Part shown: piece after piece, positions 22,209-30,279 of the stretch
How positions within the stretch are numbered: position 1 is the stretch's first letter
Layout: each line of letters opens with the position of its first letter
Assembly: GCF_014199195.1 (NCBI RefSeq)
Contig: NZ_JACIJE010000002.1
Location: 186,001 to 250,000 of the forward strand
Direction of reading: 5' to 3'
Length of the DNA stretch: 64,000 nucleotides
Origin: Neoroseomonas alkaliterrae
GTDB lineage: Bacteria > Pseudomonadota > Alphaproteobacteria > Acetobacterales > Acetobacteraceae
The notes under the pieces: generated by a model
What the model was told of the DNA's origin: nothing
Database searches by the model: none
What the model saw: the letters and a program-made list of their open reading frames with translations, nothing else
Program-made: the position numbers and the translations under genes

Positions 22209-22565
22209 TTGCCCGCCACCGTCACCATCCACGGCATCCGCAACTGCGACACGATGAAGAAGGCCCGGGCCTGGCTCGACGCGCGCGGCGTGCCCTACGC
22301 CTTCCACGACTACAAGGCCGCGGGGATCGACCGCGCGATGCTGGAGGCATGGGTGCGCCGCCTGGGCTGGGAGGCGCTGCTGAACCGCGCCGGCACCACC
22401 TTCCGCAAGCTCCCCGATGCCGAGAAGCAGGGGCTGACGGAAGCGCGCGCCATCGCGCTGATGCTGGCGCAGCCCTCGCTCATCAAGCGGCCGGTCCTGA
22501 CGGCGGGCGAGACGATCCTGGTCGGCTTCGACCCCGCCCGCTACGCGGCCGCATTCGGCGGCTGA
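22209..22565 (+). CDS. ArsC/Spx-family reductase-like protein (YffB type)
   Basis: A 118-residue thioredoxin-fold protein. The N-terminus VTIHGIRNCDTMKKARAWL carries the single catalytic-type cysteine of the Spx/ArsC/YffB family. The tail IKRPVLTAGETILVGFDPARY is also typical. The TTG start at 22209 has GGAG 8 bases upstream and gives family length. It is unlikely to be a true arsenate reductase; YffB-like proteins are presumed glutathione-linked thiol reductases. The dedicated arsenic genes are elsewhere, at 58283-61409. Confidence 0.87.
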   Translation: MPATVTIHGIRNCDTMKKARAWLDARGVPYAFHDYKAAGIDRAMLEAWVRRLGWEALLNRAGTTFRKLPDAEKQGLTEARAIALMLAQPSLIKRPVLTAGETILVGFDPARYAAAFGG

Positions 22566-22566
22566 G

Positions 22567-22598
22567 CGCGCGCCGGCGGCGATCGCCTCCGGCGCGCG
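22567..22598. terminator. Long hairpin between convergent genes (bidirectional terminator)
   Basis: A perfect 10-base stem CGCGCGCCGG/CCGGCGCGCG around a 12-base loop that can itself pair (GGCG/CGCC). It sits right at the stop of the ArsC-like gene and 25 bases from the end of the opposing DUF1428 gene. No T-run. Confidence 0.5.
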
Positions 22599-22622
22599 GA
22601 GATGCGGCGCGGGCACCAGCCG

Positions 22623-22976
22623 TCAGGCTTCGAGCAGCACGGCGAAGCCGCCGTAGATCATCCGCCTGCCGTCGAAGGGCATGCTGGCCGGGTCCATCTT
22701 CATGCGCGGGTCGGCCATGATCCGCTTCCAGCCCTCGTCGCGGGCCTCCTTCGAAGGCCAAGTCATCCAGGAAAAGACGACCGTCTCGTCCTCCGCCTGC
22801 TGCACGGCCATGCGGAAGGAGGTGAGCTTCCCCTCGGGCACGTCGTCGCCCCAGCATTCGACCATGCCGGTCATGCCGTGTTCCTTGAGCAGCGGCACCA
22901 TCGCCTCGGCATGGCGGCGGTACTCCTCTTTCCTCGCATTCGGCACGGCGAGCACGAAGCCGTCGATGTAGGCCAT
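22623..22976 (-). CDS. DUF1428 family protein (YbaA-like)
   Basis: A 117-residue small protein matching DUF1428: MAYIDGFVLAVP at the N-terminus, MVECWGDDVPEGK in the middle, VFSWMTWPSKEARDEGW and FDGRRMIYGGF near the end. It is predicted to have a dimeric ferredoxin-like alpha/beta-barrel fold. Function is not known. It is the last gene of a TetR-VOC-DUF1428 operon and thus probably under the TetR repressor. These three genes often travel together (from memory). Confidence 0.88.
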   Translation of the reverse strand: MAYIDGFVLAVPNARKEEYRRHAEAMVPLLKEHGMTGMVECWGDDVPEGKLTSFRMAVQQAEDETVVFSWMTWPSKEARDEGWKRIMADPRMKMDPASMPFDGRRMIYGGFAVLLEA

Positions 22977-22997
22977 GATGCCTCCTCCCTGATCGGT

Positions 22998-23471
22998 TCA
23001 GTCTGCGTGGAACGCGGCCTCGAGCGCGGCGGCGTCGATCTTCACCATCCGCATCAGCGCGGCCATGACGCGACCGCGCTGCGCGGCGTCGCCCGCCTGC
23101 ATCAGCCGGGGCAGGGCCTCGGGCACCACCTGCCAGGCAACGCCGAAGCGGTCCTTCAGCCAGCCGCAGGCCTGCGCCTCGCCGCCTTCGAGCAGGGCGG
23201 ACCAGACGCGGTCCAGTTCCTCCTGCCCGTCGCAACTCACCACCAGCGAGACGCCGTTGGTGAAGCCGGGCGGGGGCGCCGCGTTGAAGGCGAGCACGGG
23301 CGCGCCGGCGAGGGTGAAGGTGACCATCATCACCTCGTCCTCCGTGCCCGGAACGCCGGAGGGCCGCCTGATCACCTCGCCGATCGCGGAGCCGGGAATG
23401 GCCGCGCAGTAGTGGCGCGCCGCCGCCTCCGCCTCGGTCGCGAACCACAGGCAGGTGGAAAGCGCGGTCAT
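22998..23471 (-). CDS. VOC family protein (PhnB-like)
   Basis: A 157-residue protein of the glyoxalase/bleomycin-resistance-like fold, subgroup PhnB/3-demethylubiquinone-like. Visible marks are CLWFATEAEAAARHY, VMMVTFTLAGAPVLAFN, NGVSLVVSCDGQEELDRVW and CGWLKDRFGVAWQVVP. No reaction is established for these proteins. It starts inside the TetR stop (ATGA overlap), so its expression is coupled to the regulator. Confidence 0.88.
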   Translation of the reverse strand: MTALSTCLWFATEAEAAARHYCAAIPGSAIGEVIRRPSGVPGTEDEVMMVTFTLAGAPVLAFNAAPPPGFTNGVSLVVSCDGQEELDRVWSALLEGGEAQACGWLKDRFGVAWQVVPEALPRLMQAGDAAQRGRVMAALMRMVKIDAAALEAAFHAD

Positions 23472-24067
23472 GCGTCATGCTCCCGGAACAGCATCGCCAC
23501 GTAGCGGCGCAGATGGCGCAGGCTCTCGGCCGCCGCCTCCGGGCCGCCTTCGGCCTTGGCCAGAACGAAGGCGCCCTGAATCACCGCCATGACGTGCTGC
23601 GCGAGGCTCCCGGGCGTGAAGCCCGTGACGCCGCGCGCGGCCATGGCCGCGGCGATCTCTTCCTGCAGCGGCGCAAGATGGTCTCGGATGCCGGCCTCGC
23701 AGGCGGTGCGCAGCGCGGGATGGGTGGCGTGGACCTCCTGCACCATCGTGCCGATCAGGCAGGTGAAGTGCGGCACATCGCCGCGCAGCAGGCGGATGCG
23801 GACATCGATGTAGGCGAGGACGCGATCCAGCGGGTCCGCGTGGTCGCGCCAGCCGGACCGCGCGAAGATCCCGTCGAGCCATTCGATGAACCGCGCCGCG
23901 GCGGCGATGCCGAGGTCCTCCTTGGTGCGGAAGTGATGGAAGAAGGCGCCCTTGGTCACGCCGGCGGCGGTGCAGAGCTCATCCACCGAGGTGGCGGCGT
24001 AGCCGCGCGCGCGGATCTGGCCGATGGCGGCGTCGAGCAGACGCTGACGGGCTTCTCCGCGGGACAT
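23468..24067 (-). CDS. TetR family transcriptional regulator
   Basis: A 199-residue repressor. The N-terminal helix-turn-helix domain (residues 7-53) has the hallmark TSVDELCTAAGVTKGAFFHHF. The C-terminal ligand domain carries IGTMVQEV and resembles TetR_C regulators paired with VOC/DUF1428 genes. A palindromic operator lies 10 bases upstream of its ATG, within the promoter spacer, which strongly implies autorepression of the three-gene operon. There is no clear ribosome site, and the leader is very short. Confidence 0.93.
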   Translation of the reverse strand: MSRGEARQRLLDAAIGQIRARGYAATSVDELCTAAGVTKGAFFHHFRTKEDLGIAAAARFIEWLDGIFARSGWRDHADPLDRVLAYIDVRIRLLRGDVPHFTCLIGTMVQEVHATHPALRTACEAGIRDHLAPLQEEIAAAMAARGVTGFTPGSLAQHVMAVIQGAFVLAKAEGGPEAAAESLRHLRRYVAMLFREHDA

Positions 24068-24073
24068 TTTGCA

Positions 24074-24102
24074 TTGATACCAACCGGTCGGTATGTCCGC
24101 AA
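24074..24102 (-). promoter_or_regulatory. Promoter of the tetR operon
   Basis: On the minus strand TTGCGG (24102-24097), a 17-base spacer and TATCAA (24079-24074). The operator palindrome fills the spacer and touches the -10 box. The predicted start of transcription is within a few bases of the ATG, suggesting a leaderless or nearly leaderless message. Confidence 0.55.
24077..24094. promoter_or_regulatory. TetR-type operator palindrome
   Basis: The 18-base element ATACCAACCGGTCGGTAT is an inverted repeat with a single mismatched pair about its ACCGGT centre, the classical form of TetR-family operators (ATACCGACCGGTCGGTAT-like). It overlaps the tetR promoter. Confidence 0.75.
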
Positions 24103-24212
24103 GCCCGATCTTTGTGCGACTGTCAATTTTGGGAGACGCTTAAACACGACAGTTCTTCTTGACTGCCCGACCCGCCGGCGGGAGGTTCGCTCACCCGCGC
24201 AGGAGGAACGCC

Positions 24213-24428
24213 ATGGCCGGCACCGGCAGCGGCGCGCGCCGCAACCCCGTCAGCATCAAGGGGCAACTCGTGAGCATGAGCATCCTCGGCAGCGCCGTGG
24301 TGCTCTGCATCTTCCTCGAAAACTTCCGCGTGGCGGCGTGGCTGCCCTATGTGCTGCACATCCTGGGGGGCGCCCTGGTGCTGGCGGTGGCGATCCCGCA
24401 TTTCTTCTTCCGCCGGCCGGTGGAGTAG
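24213..24428 (+). CDS. Small two-helix membrane protein, unknown
   Basis: A 71-residue protein starting at ATG 24213 after a perfect AGGAGG ribosome site. The N-terminus is basic and Gly-rich (residues 1-14). Two hydrophobic segments follow, about 20-37 and 42-62, and the C-terminus is basic (FFFRRPVE). No family is recognised. It is divergent from tetR, and the shared upstream region leaves TetR control possible. Confidence 0.6.
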   Translation: MAGTGSGARRNPVSIKGQLVSMSILGSAVVLCIFLENFRVAAWLPYVLHILGGALVLAVAIPHFFFRRPVE

Positions 24429-24576
24429 CTTCGGCGCTCAGAACCAGTTTCGTCCGAACCGACGGCGGAAAGCTTCGGATCGGCACGCCGACCGCTTCAT
24501 CGAGGTCCAGATCCTCGGGCACGACGCCTCCGACACCTAACGGAGCCGCATGTGTGTTGTTTTCTCCCGCCACTCG
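24429..24576. other. Short gene-free stretch with a possible gene remnant
   Basis: One plus frame ending at 24540 reads ...RFIEVQILGHDASDT before its stop, which looks like the tail of a lost coding sequence but has no start. G+C content is lower than in the surroundings, continuing into the next gene. Confidence 0.3.
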
Positions 24577-25602
24577 TCAGACGTAGGCACGGTCGGACGG
24601 CGCGTGCCTGTAGTCACCCGTGACGCCTGCCAGCCGGAAACCTATGCCCACCGGGATCTGCTCGTTCTTGTCCTTGCCGGGGGAGACGACCATGGTCCCG
24701 CGCACCATCAGGGCTGCACTGTCGCTGCCGTCCATGAAGGCGCCCTCGTCGAACCCTGCCGCAGCCAGCTTCTCGGCAATCACCGCGAGTTCGACGCCGG
24801 TCGCGGCGGCATCCTGGACCGCACCCACAAGCAGGCAATGGCGGCGTTCGTGGTAGGCGATGAAGGACTTCCCGCATCGAGGGCCGCGCGCCTCGTCGAA
24901 AGCGCGCAATGTCGCGTTGCTGCGCTGAGTGAGTTTCGCGGTGCTCCGGGGATCCGGCTCGCCATAGGCGGGATAGAGATTGCCTTGCGCGTCCACGTAT
25001 CCCTCGAACGGCTTTCCCCGGGCCGCGCGTGCTTCAATCACCGTACGGTGCGCAGGATTGTTCGGGTCCAGTTCCCTCAGACGGTCTTGGATGTCGTATC
25101 GGTTTTCCAAGCCATAGCGAAGGTCGTTGACAAGAAGCGGTCCCACGCCGCCAACCGCGGTTTGGGTGACCCCGTCTATCGGTGGGTTCCCCTTGCGGAC
25201 GACATAGTTCGGCTTGAGGCCGGAGACGCCGATCTCGTTGCGTTGGGCGATGTAGAATGATTCCGGTCGGCTGTCGCCTGCGACGACTGCCCCTGCCACG
25301 ACGATCTGGCCCTCGGGCCGCACGTTCGAGGCATCCAACGAACTGCCGAGCGTGTAGGACCAAACCTTGTACACCTTGTCCATGGCGTAGAAGTTTCCGT
25401 TGACGACAGCCTCGCAAAGCTTGCCCTCCCGCGCCAGCGCATCGGAGAACAGTTCGCTTCCCTTGCGCAGGATGACCACCATCTCGCACGTGCCCGAGAT
25501 CAGCGTATAGGCGAGGTCGCCGTCCCGGCGGACGTCGCCATAAGGGAGAAGGCCGTCCGTCGCCCAGAAGTCGGCCCCATCCCTCGCGGATAGAAGTCCC
25601 AT
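24577..25602 (-). CDS. Phosphodiester glycosidase-like protein (NAGPA/DUF2233 fold), atypical composition
   Basis: A 341-residue protein. Elements in the order seen in phosphodiester glycosidases (NAGPA family) are AVVNGNFYAMD (central strand with the Asn-Gly-Asn-Phe-Tyr motif), FYIAQRNEIGVSG, VGGVGPLLVND, RCGKSFIAY, CLLVGAVQD, and the C-terminal MDGSDSAALMV, equivalent to the usual DGGGSST motif. The start at 25602 has GGAG 7 bases upstream. No signal peptide is evident, which is unusual for the family. Hand-counted rows inside the gene have only about 52-57% G+C against 77% in a row of the next gene, suggesting recent acquisition. Confidence 0.6.
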   Translation of the reverse strand: MGLLSARDGADFWATDGLLPYGDVRRDGDLAYTLISGTCEMVVILRKGSELFSDALAREGKLCEAVVNGNFYAMDKVYKVWSYTLGSSLDASNVRPEGQIVVAGAVVAGDSRPESFYIAQRNEIGVSGLKPNYVVRKGNPPIDGVTQTAVGGVGPLLVNDLRYGLENRYDIQDRLRELDPNNPAHRTVIEARAARGKPFEGYVDAQGNLYPAYGEPDPRSTAKLTQRSNATLRAFDEARGPRCGKSFIAYHERRHCLLVGAVQDAAATGVELAVIAEKLAAAGFDEGAFMDGSDSAALMVRGTMVVSPGKDKNEQIPVGIGFRLAGVTGDYRHAPSDRAYV

Positions 25603-25722
25603 GCCACCGCTCCAATCGCCCGGCGTTCGCCCTTTTCTCGCATAGTGGCCCAGGCGTTGCGCTTGACGCCACAGCGCCGAAAGGACGACGCTTGGTGTTC
25701 TAGGCAGGTGGAGGCAATCGCA

Positions 25723-27297
25723 ATGTCTGCTTACCTTCGGAGGGGGGTGGTTGCCGCCATCCTCGGCGCCCTTTTCGCCGGCCCTGCCCTCGCGCAGCGC
25801 ACGCTGACCATCGGCGCCTCCTCCGCGCCCACGGGCATGGACCCGCACTACCATTCCTCGAACATGAACAACGCGCAGCTGCGCCAGGTGTTCAACACGC
25901 TGATCGACCTCGATTCCCGGCAGCGCTTCGTGGCCGTGCTCGCCGAATCCTGGCGCGCGGTGGACGACCGGACCTGGGAGTTCCGCCTGCGCGAGGGCGT
26001 GCGCTTCCATGACGGCACGCCCTTCACCGCCGAGGATGTGGCCTTCTCCTACGCCCGCGTGCCCACCGTGCCGAACAGCCCCGGCCCCTTCACCCCGGCG
26101 GTGCGCCTGATCGAGCGCGTGGAGGTGCTGGACCCGCGCACGGTCCGCTTCATCACGCGCGAGCCGCATCCCTTCCTCGAGCACGACATCGCGGCGGTCT
26201 TCATCCTCTCCCGCACCATCCATGCGAATGCGACGCTCGCCGACTTCAACGCCGGCCGGGCGATGATCGGCACCGGCGCCTATCGCCACGTCTCCTACCA
26301 GATCGGCGAGCGGCAGGAGGTGGTGCGCAACCCTGATTTCTGGGGCCCTGCGCAGCCATGGGAGCGCGTGGTGACGCGCGTCATCGCCAATGCCGGCGCG
26401 CGCTCGGCGGCCCTGCTCTCGGGCGACGTGGACCTCATCGACACCGTGCCCAGCCAGGACGTGCCGCGGCTCGAGCGCGAGCCGCGCATCGCCGTCTTCG
26501 GCATCGAGGCCAACACCACCTCCTACCTCTTCCCCGACGCGGTCAGGGAGACGACGCCGCACGCGACGGACAAGCAGGGCCGGCCGCTGCCGCGCAACCC
26601 GCTCGCGGATCTGCGTGTGCGCCAGGCGCTCTCGCTCGCCATCAACCGCCAGGGCATCGTGGAGCGGCTTCTGCAGGGCCAGGGGCGCGCCGCCGACCAG
26701 TTCGCCGCCCCCGCCCTGCAGGGCCGCGCGCCGGACCTGCCGCCGCTGCCGCACGACCCCGACCGCGCGCGCCGGCTGCTCGCCGAGGCCGGCTATCCGG
26801 ACGGCTTCCGCCTGACCATCCACAGCCCGAATGGCTGGTTCGCCGGCGATTCCGAGGTGATGCAGGCGATCGCCCAGGGCTGGACCCGCATCGGCGTCGA
26901 GACGCGCGTCGAGGTGCTGCCCCCGGCCAACCTGTTCAGCCGCGCGACCAACCGCGAGTTCTCGGTCTTCATGACCACCTTCACCGCCAACTATGCGGCC
27001 AACATGCTGCGGCAGGTGGTGATGACGCGCGACCCGGAGCGCGGCACCGGCCCCTTCAACCGCCAGCGCTGGTCGTCGCCGCGCATGGACGAGCTCGTCG
27101 CCCGCGCGATGGTCACGATGGACACGGCGCAGCGCAACGCCATCACCGCCGAGGCGATGCGGATCGCGACCGAGGAACTCGGCGTCATCCCCATCCACTT
27201 CCTGCGCCTGACCTGGGCCACCCAGAGGGCGCGGGTGCGCTACGAGCCCGACCCTCGCTGGTACACCAACGCGCTGCTCGCGCACCCCGCGAACTGA
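25723..27297 (+). CDS. Peptide/opine-type ABC transporter substrate-binding protein (family 5)
   Basis: A 524-residue exported binding protein. The signal peptide ends in PALAQ near residue 28. The family-5 (DppA/OppA/NikA) signatures are WEFRLREGVRFHDGTPFTAEDVAFSY and LFPDAV..., then VRQALSLAINRQGIV and AGYPDGFRL. ATG 25723 follows GTGGAGG. No permease or ATPase genes follow; instead a close paralogue lies immediately downstream. The ligand is probably a peptide or amide. Confidence 0.92.
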   Translation: MSAYLRRGVVAAILGALFAGPALAQRTLTIGASSAPTGMDPHYHSSNMNNAQLRQVFNTLIDLDSRQRFVAVLAESWRAVDDRTWEFRLREGVRFHDGTPFTAEDVAFSYARVPTVPNSPGPFTPAVRLIERVEVLDPRTVRFITREPHPFLEHDIAAVFILSRTIHANATLADFNAGRAMIGTGAYRHVSYQIGERQEVVRNPDFWGPAQPWERVVTRVIANAGARSAALLSGDVDLIDTVPSQDVPRLEREPRIAVFGIEANTTSYLFPDAVRETTPHATDKQGRPLPRNPLADLRVRQALSLAINRQGIVERLLQGQGRAADQFAAPALQGRAPDLPPLPHDPDRARRLLAEAGYPDGFRLTIHSPNGWFAGDSEVMQAIAQGWTRIGVETRVEVLPPANLFSRATNREFSVFMTTFTANYAANMLRQVVMTRDPERGTGPFNRQRWSSPRMDELVARAMVTMDTAQRNAITAEAMRIATEELGVIPIHFLRLTWATQRARVRYEPDPRWYTNALLAHPAN

Positions 27298-27377
27298 TGA
27301 CTTGACCGCGCCCGACCGGGCGGTCGAGGCTTCCCGCGACGGCCGGCCCGAGACCGCGCCGCACGGGAGGAAATGGA

Positions 27378-28949
27378 ATGGCCAAGGGGATGGCTGGCGC
27401 CGCTCTGGCGGCGCTGATGCTCGCGGGTGCGCCGGCGGCGGCGCAGCGGACGCTGACCATGGCGGTGCAGACGCCGCCCTCCGCGCTTGATCCGCACTAC
27501 CACAACACCACCAACAACACGATGATGCTCATGCAGATCTATGAGCGTCTGTTCGAGCTCGACAACAAGGCGGTGCCGCAGCCGCGGCTCGCGGAATCCA
27601 TGCGCGCCATCGACGACCGCACCTGGGAGATCAGGCTGCGCCAGGGCGTGCGCTTCCATGACGGCACGCCGCTCGAGGCGGAGGACATCCCCTACACCTT
27701 CGCCCGCATCCCGACCGTGCCGAACAGCCCCGCCCTCTATACCCCGGCCGTGCGCACCATCAGCCGCATCGAGATCGTGAATCCCTCCACCATCCGGCTT
27801 CACACGCACGAGCCCAACCCGCTGATGCATTTCGACATGGCGGCGCCCTTCATCCTCTCGCGCCGCATCCACGGGCCGAATCCGGCCACGAGCGACTTCA
27901 CCTCCGGCCGGCTGGCGATCGGCACCGGCCCCTATCGCCTGGTCTCCTTCGCGCAGAACGAGCGGCTCGAGATCCGCCGCAACGAGACCTACTGGGGACC
28001 GGCGGAGCCGTGGGAGCGCGTGACGGTGCGCTTCATCCCGCAGGCCGCGGCGCGCACCGCGGCGCTGCTTGCCGGCGAGGTGGACCTGATCGACTACGTG
28101 CCGGTGCAGGATGTCGAGAACCTGCGCCGCGACCCGCGCTTCGCGCTGTTCGAGGTGGACAGCGTGACCTTCGTCTATCTGTTCCCGGATTCGATGCGCG
28201 ACACCTCGCCCTTCGTCGCGGACCGCGCGGGCAACCCGCTGCCGCGCAACCCGCTCGCCGACCGGCGCGTACGGGAGGCGCTCTCGCTCGCCATCAACCG
28301 GGAGGCCATCGCGACGCGGCTCTACCAGGGCCTCGCCGCGCCGGCGGACCAGTTCGCCGCGCCCATCGCCGAGCATCGCCTGCCGACGCAGGGGCCGCTG
28401 CCGCACGACCTCGCGCGCGCCCGCGCCCTGCTCGCCGAGGCCGGCTACCCGGACGGCTTCCGCCTGACCATCCACGGACCGAACGGCTTCTTCCCCTCGG
28501 ACCAGGCGCTGCTGCAGGCGCTGGCGCAGCAGTTCACGCGCGCTGGCGTCGAGACCACGGTGCAGGCGCTGCCCCCGGCCAACCTGTTCACGCGCGCCAC
28601 GAACCGCGAGTTCTCGCTGTTCATGACCTACTTCTCCTCCTTCCTCACCATCAACCCGCTGCGCCAGGTGGTGGCGACGCGCAACCCGGAGGCGGGGCTC
28701 GGCCCGTTCAACCGGCAGCGCTACTCGAACCCCGCGATCGACGAGCCGCTGCGCGAGGCGCTGATCACCATGGACCCCGAGCGCCGGCAGGTGCTCACGC
28801 ACCAGGCCGCGCGCGCCCTGCTCGAGGACAAGGGCGTGCTGCCCGTGATCTTCCTGCGCAACACATGGGCTGGTCGCCGCGACAGGGTCGTCTACGATCC
28901 CTCCCCGCTCAACCATACCTCGGCGGTGCATGCGCGCCCGCCGGGGTAA
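27378..28949 (+). CDS. Second peptide-type substrate-binding protein, tandem paralogue
   Basis: A 523-residue exported protein strikingly similar to the preceding gene along its full length (shared blocks RTLTM/IGA..., DPHYH, RFHDGTP, VPTVPNSP, NPLADRRVREALSLAINR, LPPANLFTRATNREFSLFMTYF). It evidently arose by tandem duplication. Signal peptide ending near AAAQ. GGGAGG ribosome site before ATG 27378. Because the enzymes M20 deacylase and GMC oxidoreductase follow, the pair may scavenge an amide-linked substrate, using permeases encoded elsewhere. Confidence 0.92.
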   Translation: MAKGMAGAALAALMLAGAPAAAQRTLTMAVQTPPSALDPHYHNTTNNTMMLMQIYERLFELDNKAVPQPRLAESMRAIDDRTWEIRLRQGVRFHDGTPLEAEDIPYTFARIPTVPNSPALYTPAVRTISRIEIVNPSTIRLHTHEPNPLMHFDMAAPFILSRRIHGPNPATSDFTSGRLAIGTGPYRLVSFAQNERLEIRRNETYWGPAEPWERVTVRFIPQAAARTAALLAGEVDLIDYVPVQDVENLRRDPRFALFEVDSVTFVYLFPDSMRDTSPFVADRAGNPLPRNPLADRRVREALSLAINREAIATRLYQGLAAPADQFAAPIAEHRLPTQGPLPHDLARARALLAEAGYPDGFRLTIHGPNGFFPSDQALLQALAQQFTRAGVETTVQALPPANLFTRATNREFSLFMTYFSSFLTINPLRQVVATRNPEAGLGPFNRQRYSNPAIDEPLREALITMDPERRQVLTHQAARALLEDKGVLPVIFLRNTWAGRRDRVVYDPSPLNHTSAVHARPPG

Positions 28950-28967
28950 GCCCGGAGGAATGCCTGC

Positions 28968-30248
28968 ATGCCCGACGCCGAAGCCCGCGACCGCATCTTC
29001 GCCGCCATAGACGCGGGCTTCGACAAGCAGGTCGCCTTCCTGCAGGATCTCGTGCGCTTCCCCTCGCTTCGCGGGCGGGAGGCGCCGCTGCAGGACTGGT
29101 TCGCCCGCCAGATGGCGGCGCGCGGCTATGCCGTGGACCGCTTCACCCTCGCCGACGTGCCCGAGCACCCGAAGATGGCGCCGATGGTCGGCGTGGACCC
29201 GGCAGGCTCGGTGCAGGTGGTCGCGGCGCACCGGCCGGCCAACCCGGCCGGGCGCAGCCTGATCCTGCAGGGCCATATCGACGTGGTGCCCGAGGGGCCG
29301 CACGAGATGTGGACGCACCCGCCCTACGCCGCGGTGATCCGCGATGGCTGGATGTATGGCCGTGGCGCGCACGACATGAAGGCCGGCGTCGCCTGCATGG
29401 TCTTCGCGATGGATGCGATCCGCGCCGCCGGCCTCGAACCCGCCGCCGACGTCTACATCGAGACGGTGACGGAGGAGGAGAGCACCGGCAACGGCGCGCT
29501 GGCCACGCTGCTGCGCGGCTACCGCGCCGATGCCGCGCTGATCCCCGAGCCCACCGGCCACACCATCACCCGTGCACAGACCGGCACCATCTGGTTCCGC
29601 CTGCGCGTGCGCGGCGTGCCGGTGCATGTCGCGGTGGCGCAGGACGGCACGAATGCCATCATGTCCGCCTATGCGCTGATCAACGCGCTCTACGAGCACA
29701 CGAAGGCGCTGAACGCCGCCGCGCGCGACAATCCCTGGTATGCGGGCATCAAGGACCCGATCAAGTTCAACCCCGGCATCATCCGCGGCGGCGACTGGGC
29801 ATCCAGCACGCCCGCCTGGTGCGAGGTGGATTGCCGCATCGGCCTCGTGCCCGGCACCACGCCCGAGGAAGCGATGGCCGGCATCGAGGCCTGCGTGAAG
29901 GAAGCGGCGAAGGGCGATTCCTTCATGGCCAACAACCCGCCCGAGATCGTCTGGACCGGCTTCAGGACCGATCCCTATGTGCTCGAGCCCGGCAGCGAGG
30001 CGGAGGCGGTGCTCGCCGCCGCCCATGCCTCGGTCCATGGCGGCGAGATGCCGGAGCGGCGCACCACGGCGGTGAACGACACGCGCTACTACGGCCTTTA
30101 TTTCGGCATCCCCGGCCTCTGCTACGGGCCGAAGGGGGAGGTTGCGCACGGTTTCGACGAACGCACCTCGATCGAGGACCTGCGCACCTGCACGCGCACC
30201 ATCGCGACCTTCATCGGCGACTGGTGCGGGCTCCGCCCGCGCGGCTGA
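28968..30248 (+). CDS. M20 family deacylase (ArgE/DapE-like)
   Basis: A 426-residue zinc hydrolase that cleaves N-acyl or peptide bonds. Metal and catalytic motifs are LQGHIDVVPEGP (H103, catalytic D105), YGRGAHDMKAG (bridging Asp), ETVTEEESTGNG (catalytic and metal Glu) and the C-terminal HGFDERTS (His ligand). The dimerisation domain sits at about 200-320. ATG 28968 follows GGAGG. It is in line with two peptide-binding proteins upstream and a GMC oxidoreductase downstream, so it probably de-acylates the imported compound. Confidence 0.9.
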   Translation: MPDAEARDRIFAAIDAGFDKQVAFLQDLVRFPSLRGREAPLQDWFARQMAARGYAVDRFTLADVPEHPKMAPMVGVDPAGSVQVVAAHRPANPAGRSLILQGHIDVVPEGPHEMWTHPPYAAVIRDGWMYGRGAHDMKAGVACMVFAMDAIRAAGLEPAADVYIETVTEEESTGNGALATLLRGYRADAALIPEPTGHTITRAQTGTIWFRLRVRGVPVHVAVAQDGTNAIMSAYALINALYEHTKALNAAARDNPWYAGIKDPIKFNPGIIRGGDWASSTPAWCEVDCRIGLVPGTTPEEAMAGIEACVKEAAKGDSFMANNPPEIVWTGFRTDPYVLEPGSEAEAVLAAAHASVHGGEMPERRTTAVNDTRYYGLYFGIPGLCYGPKGEVAHGFDERTSIEDLRTCTRTIATFIGDWCGLRPRG

Positions 30249-30279
30249 GCCATCCAGGACCATCAGGAGACATCCGCAC

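Noticed and set aside
22209-22565. Arsenate resistance role for the ArsC-like gene
   Set aside because: It matches YffB/Spx-type proteins, has one N-terminal Cys and no arsenic genes near it.
27240-30263. 1007-codon open frame on the minus strand
   Set aside because: It lies opposite well-supported plus-strand genes and has the Arg/His/Asp-rich make-up of shadow frames in G+C-rich DNA.
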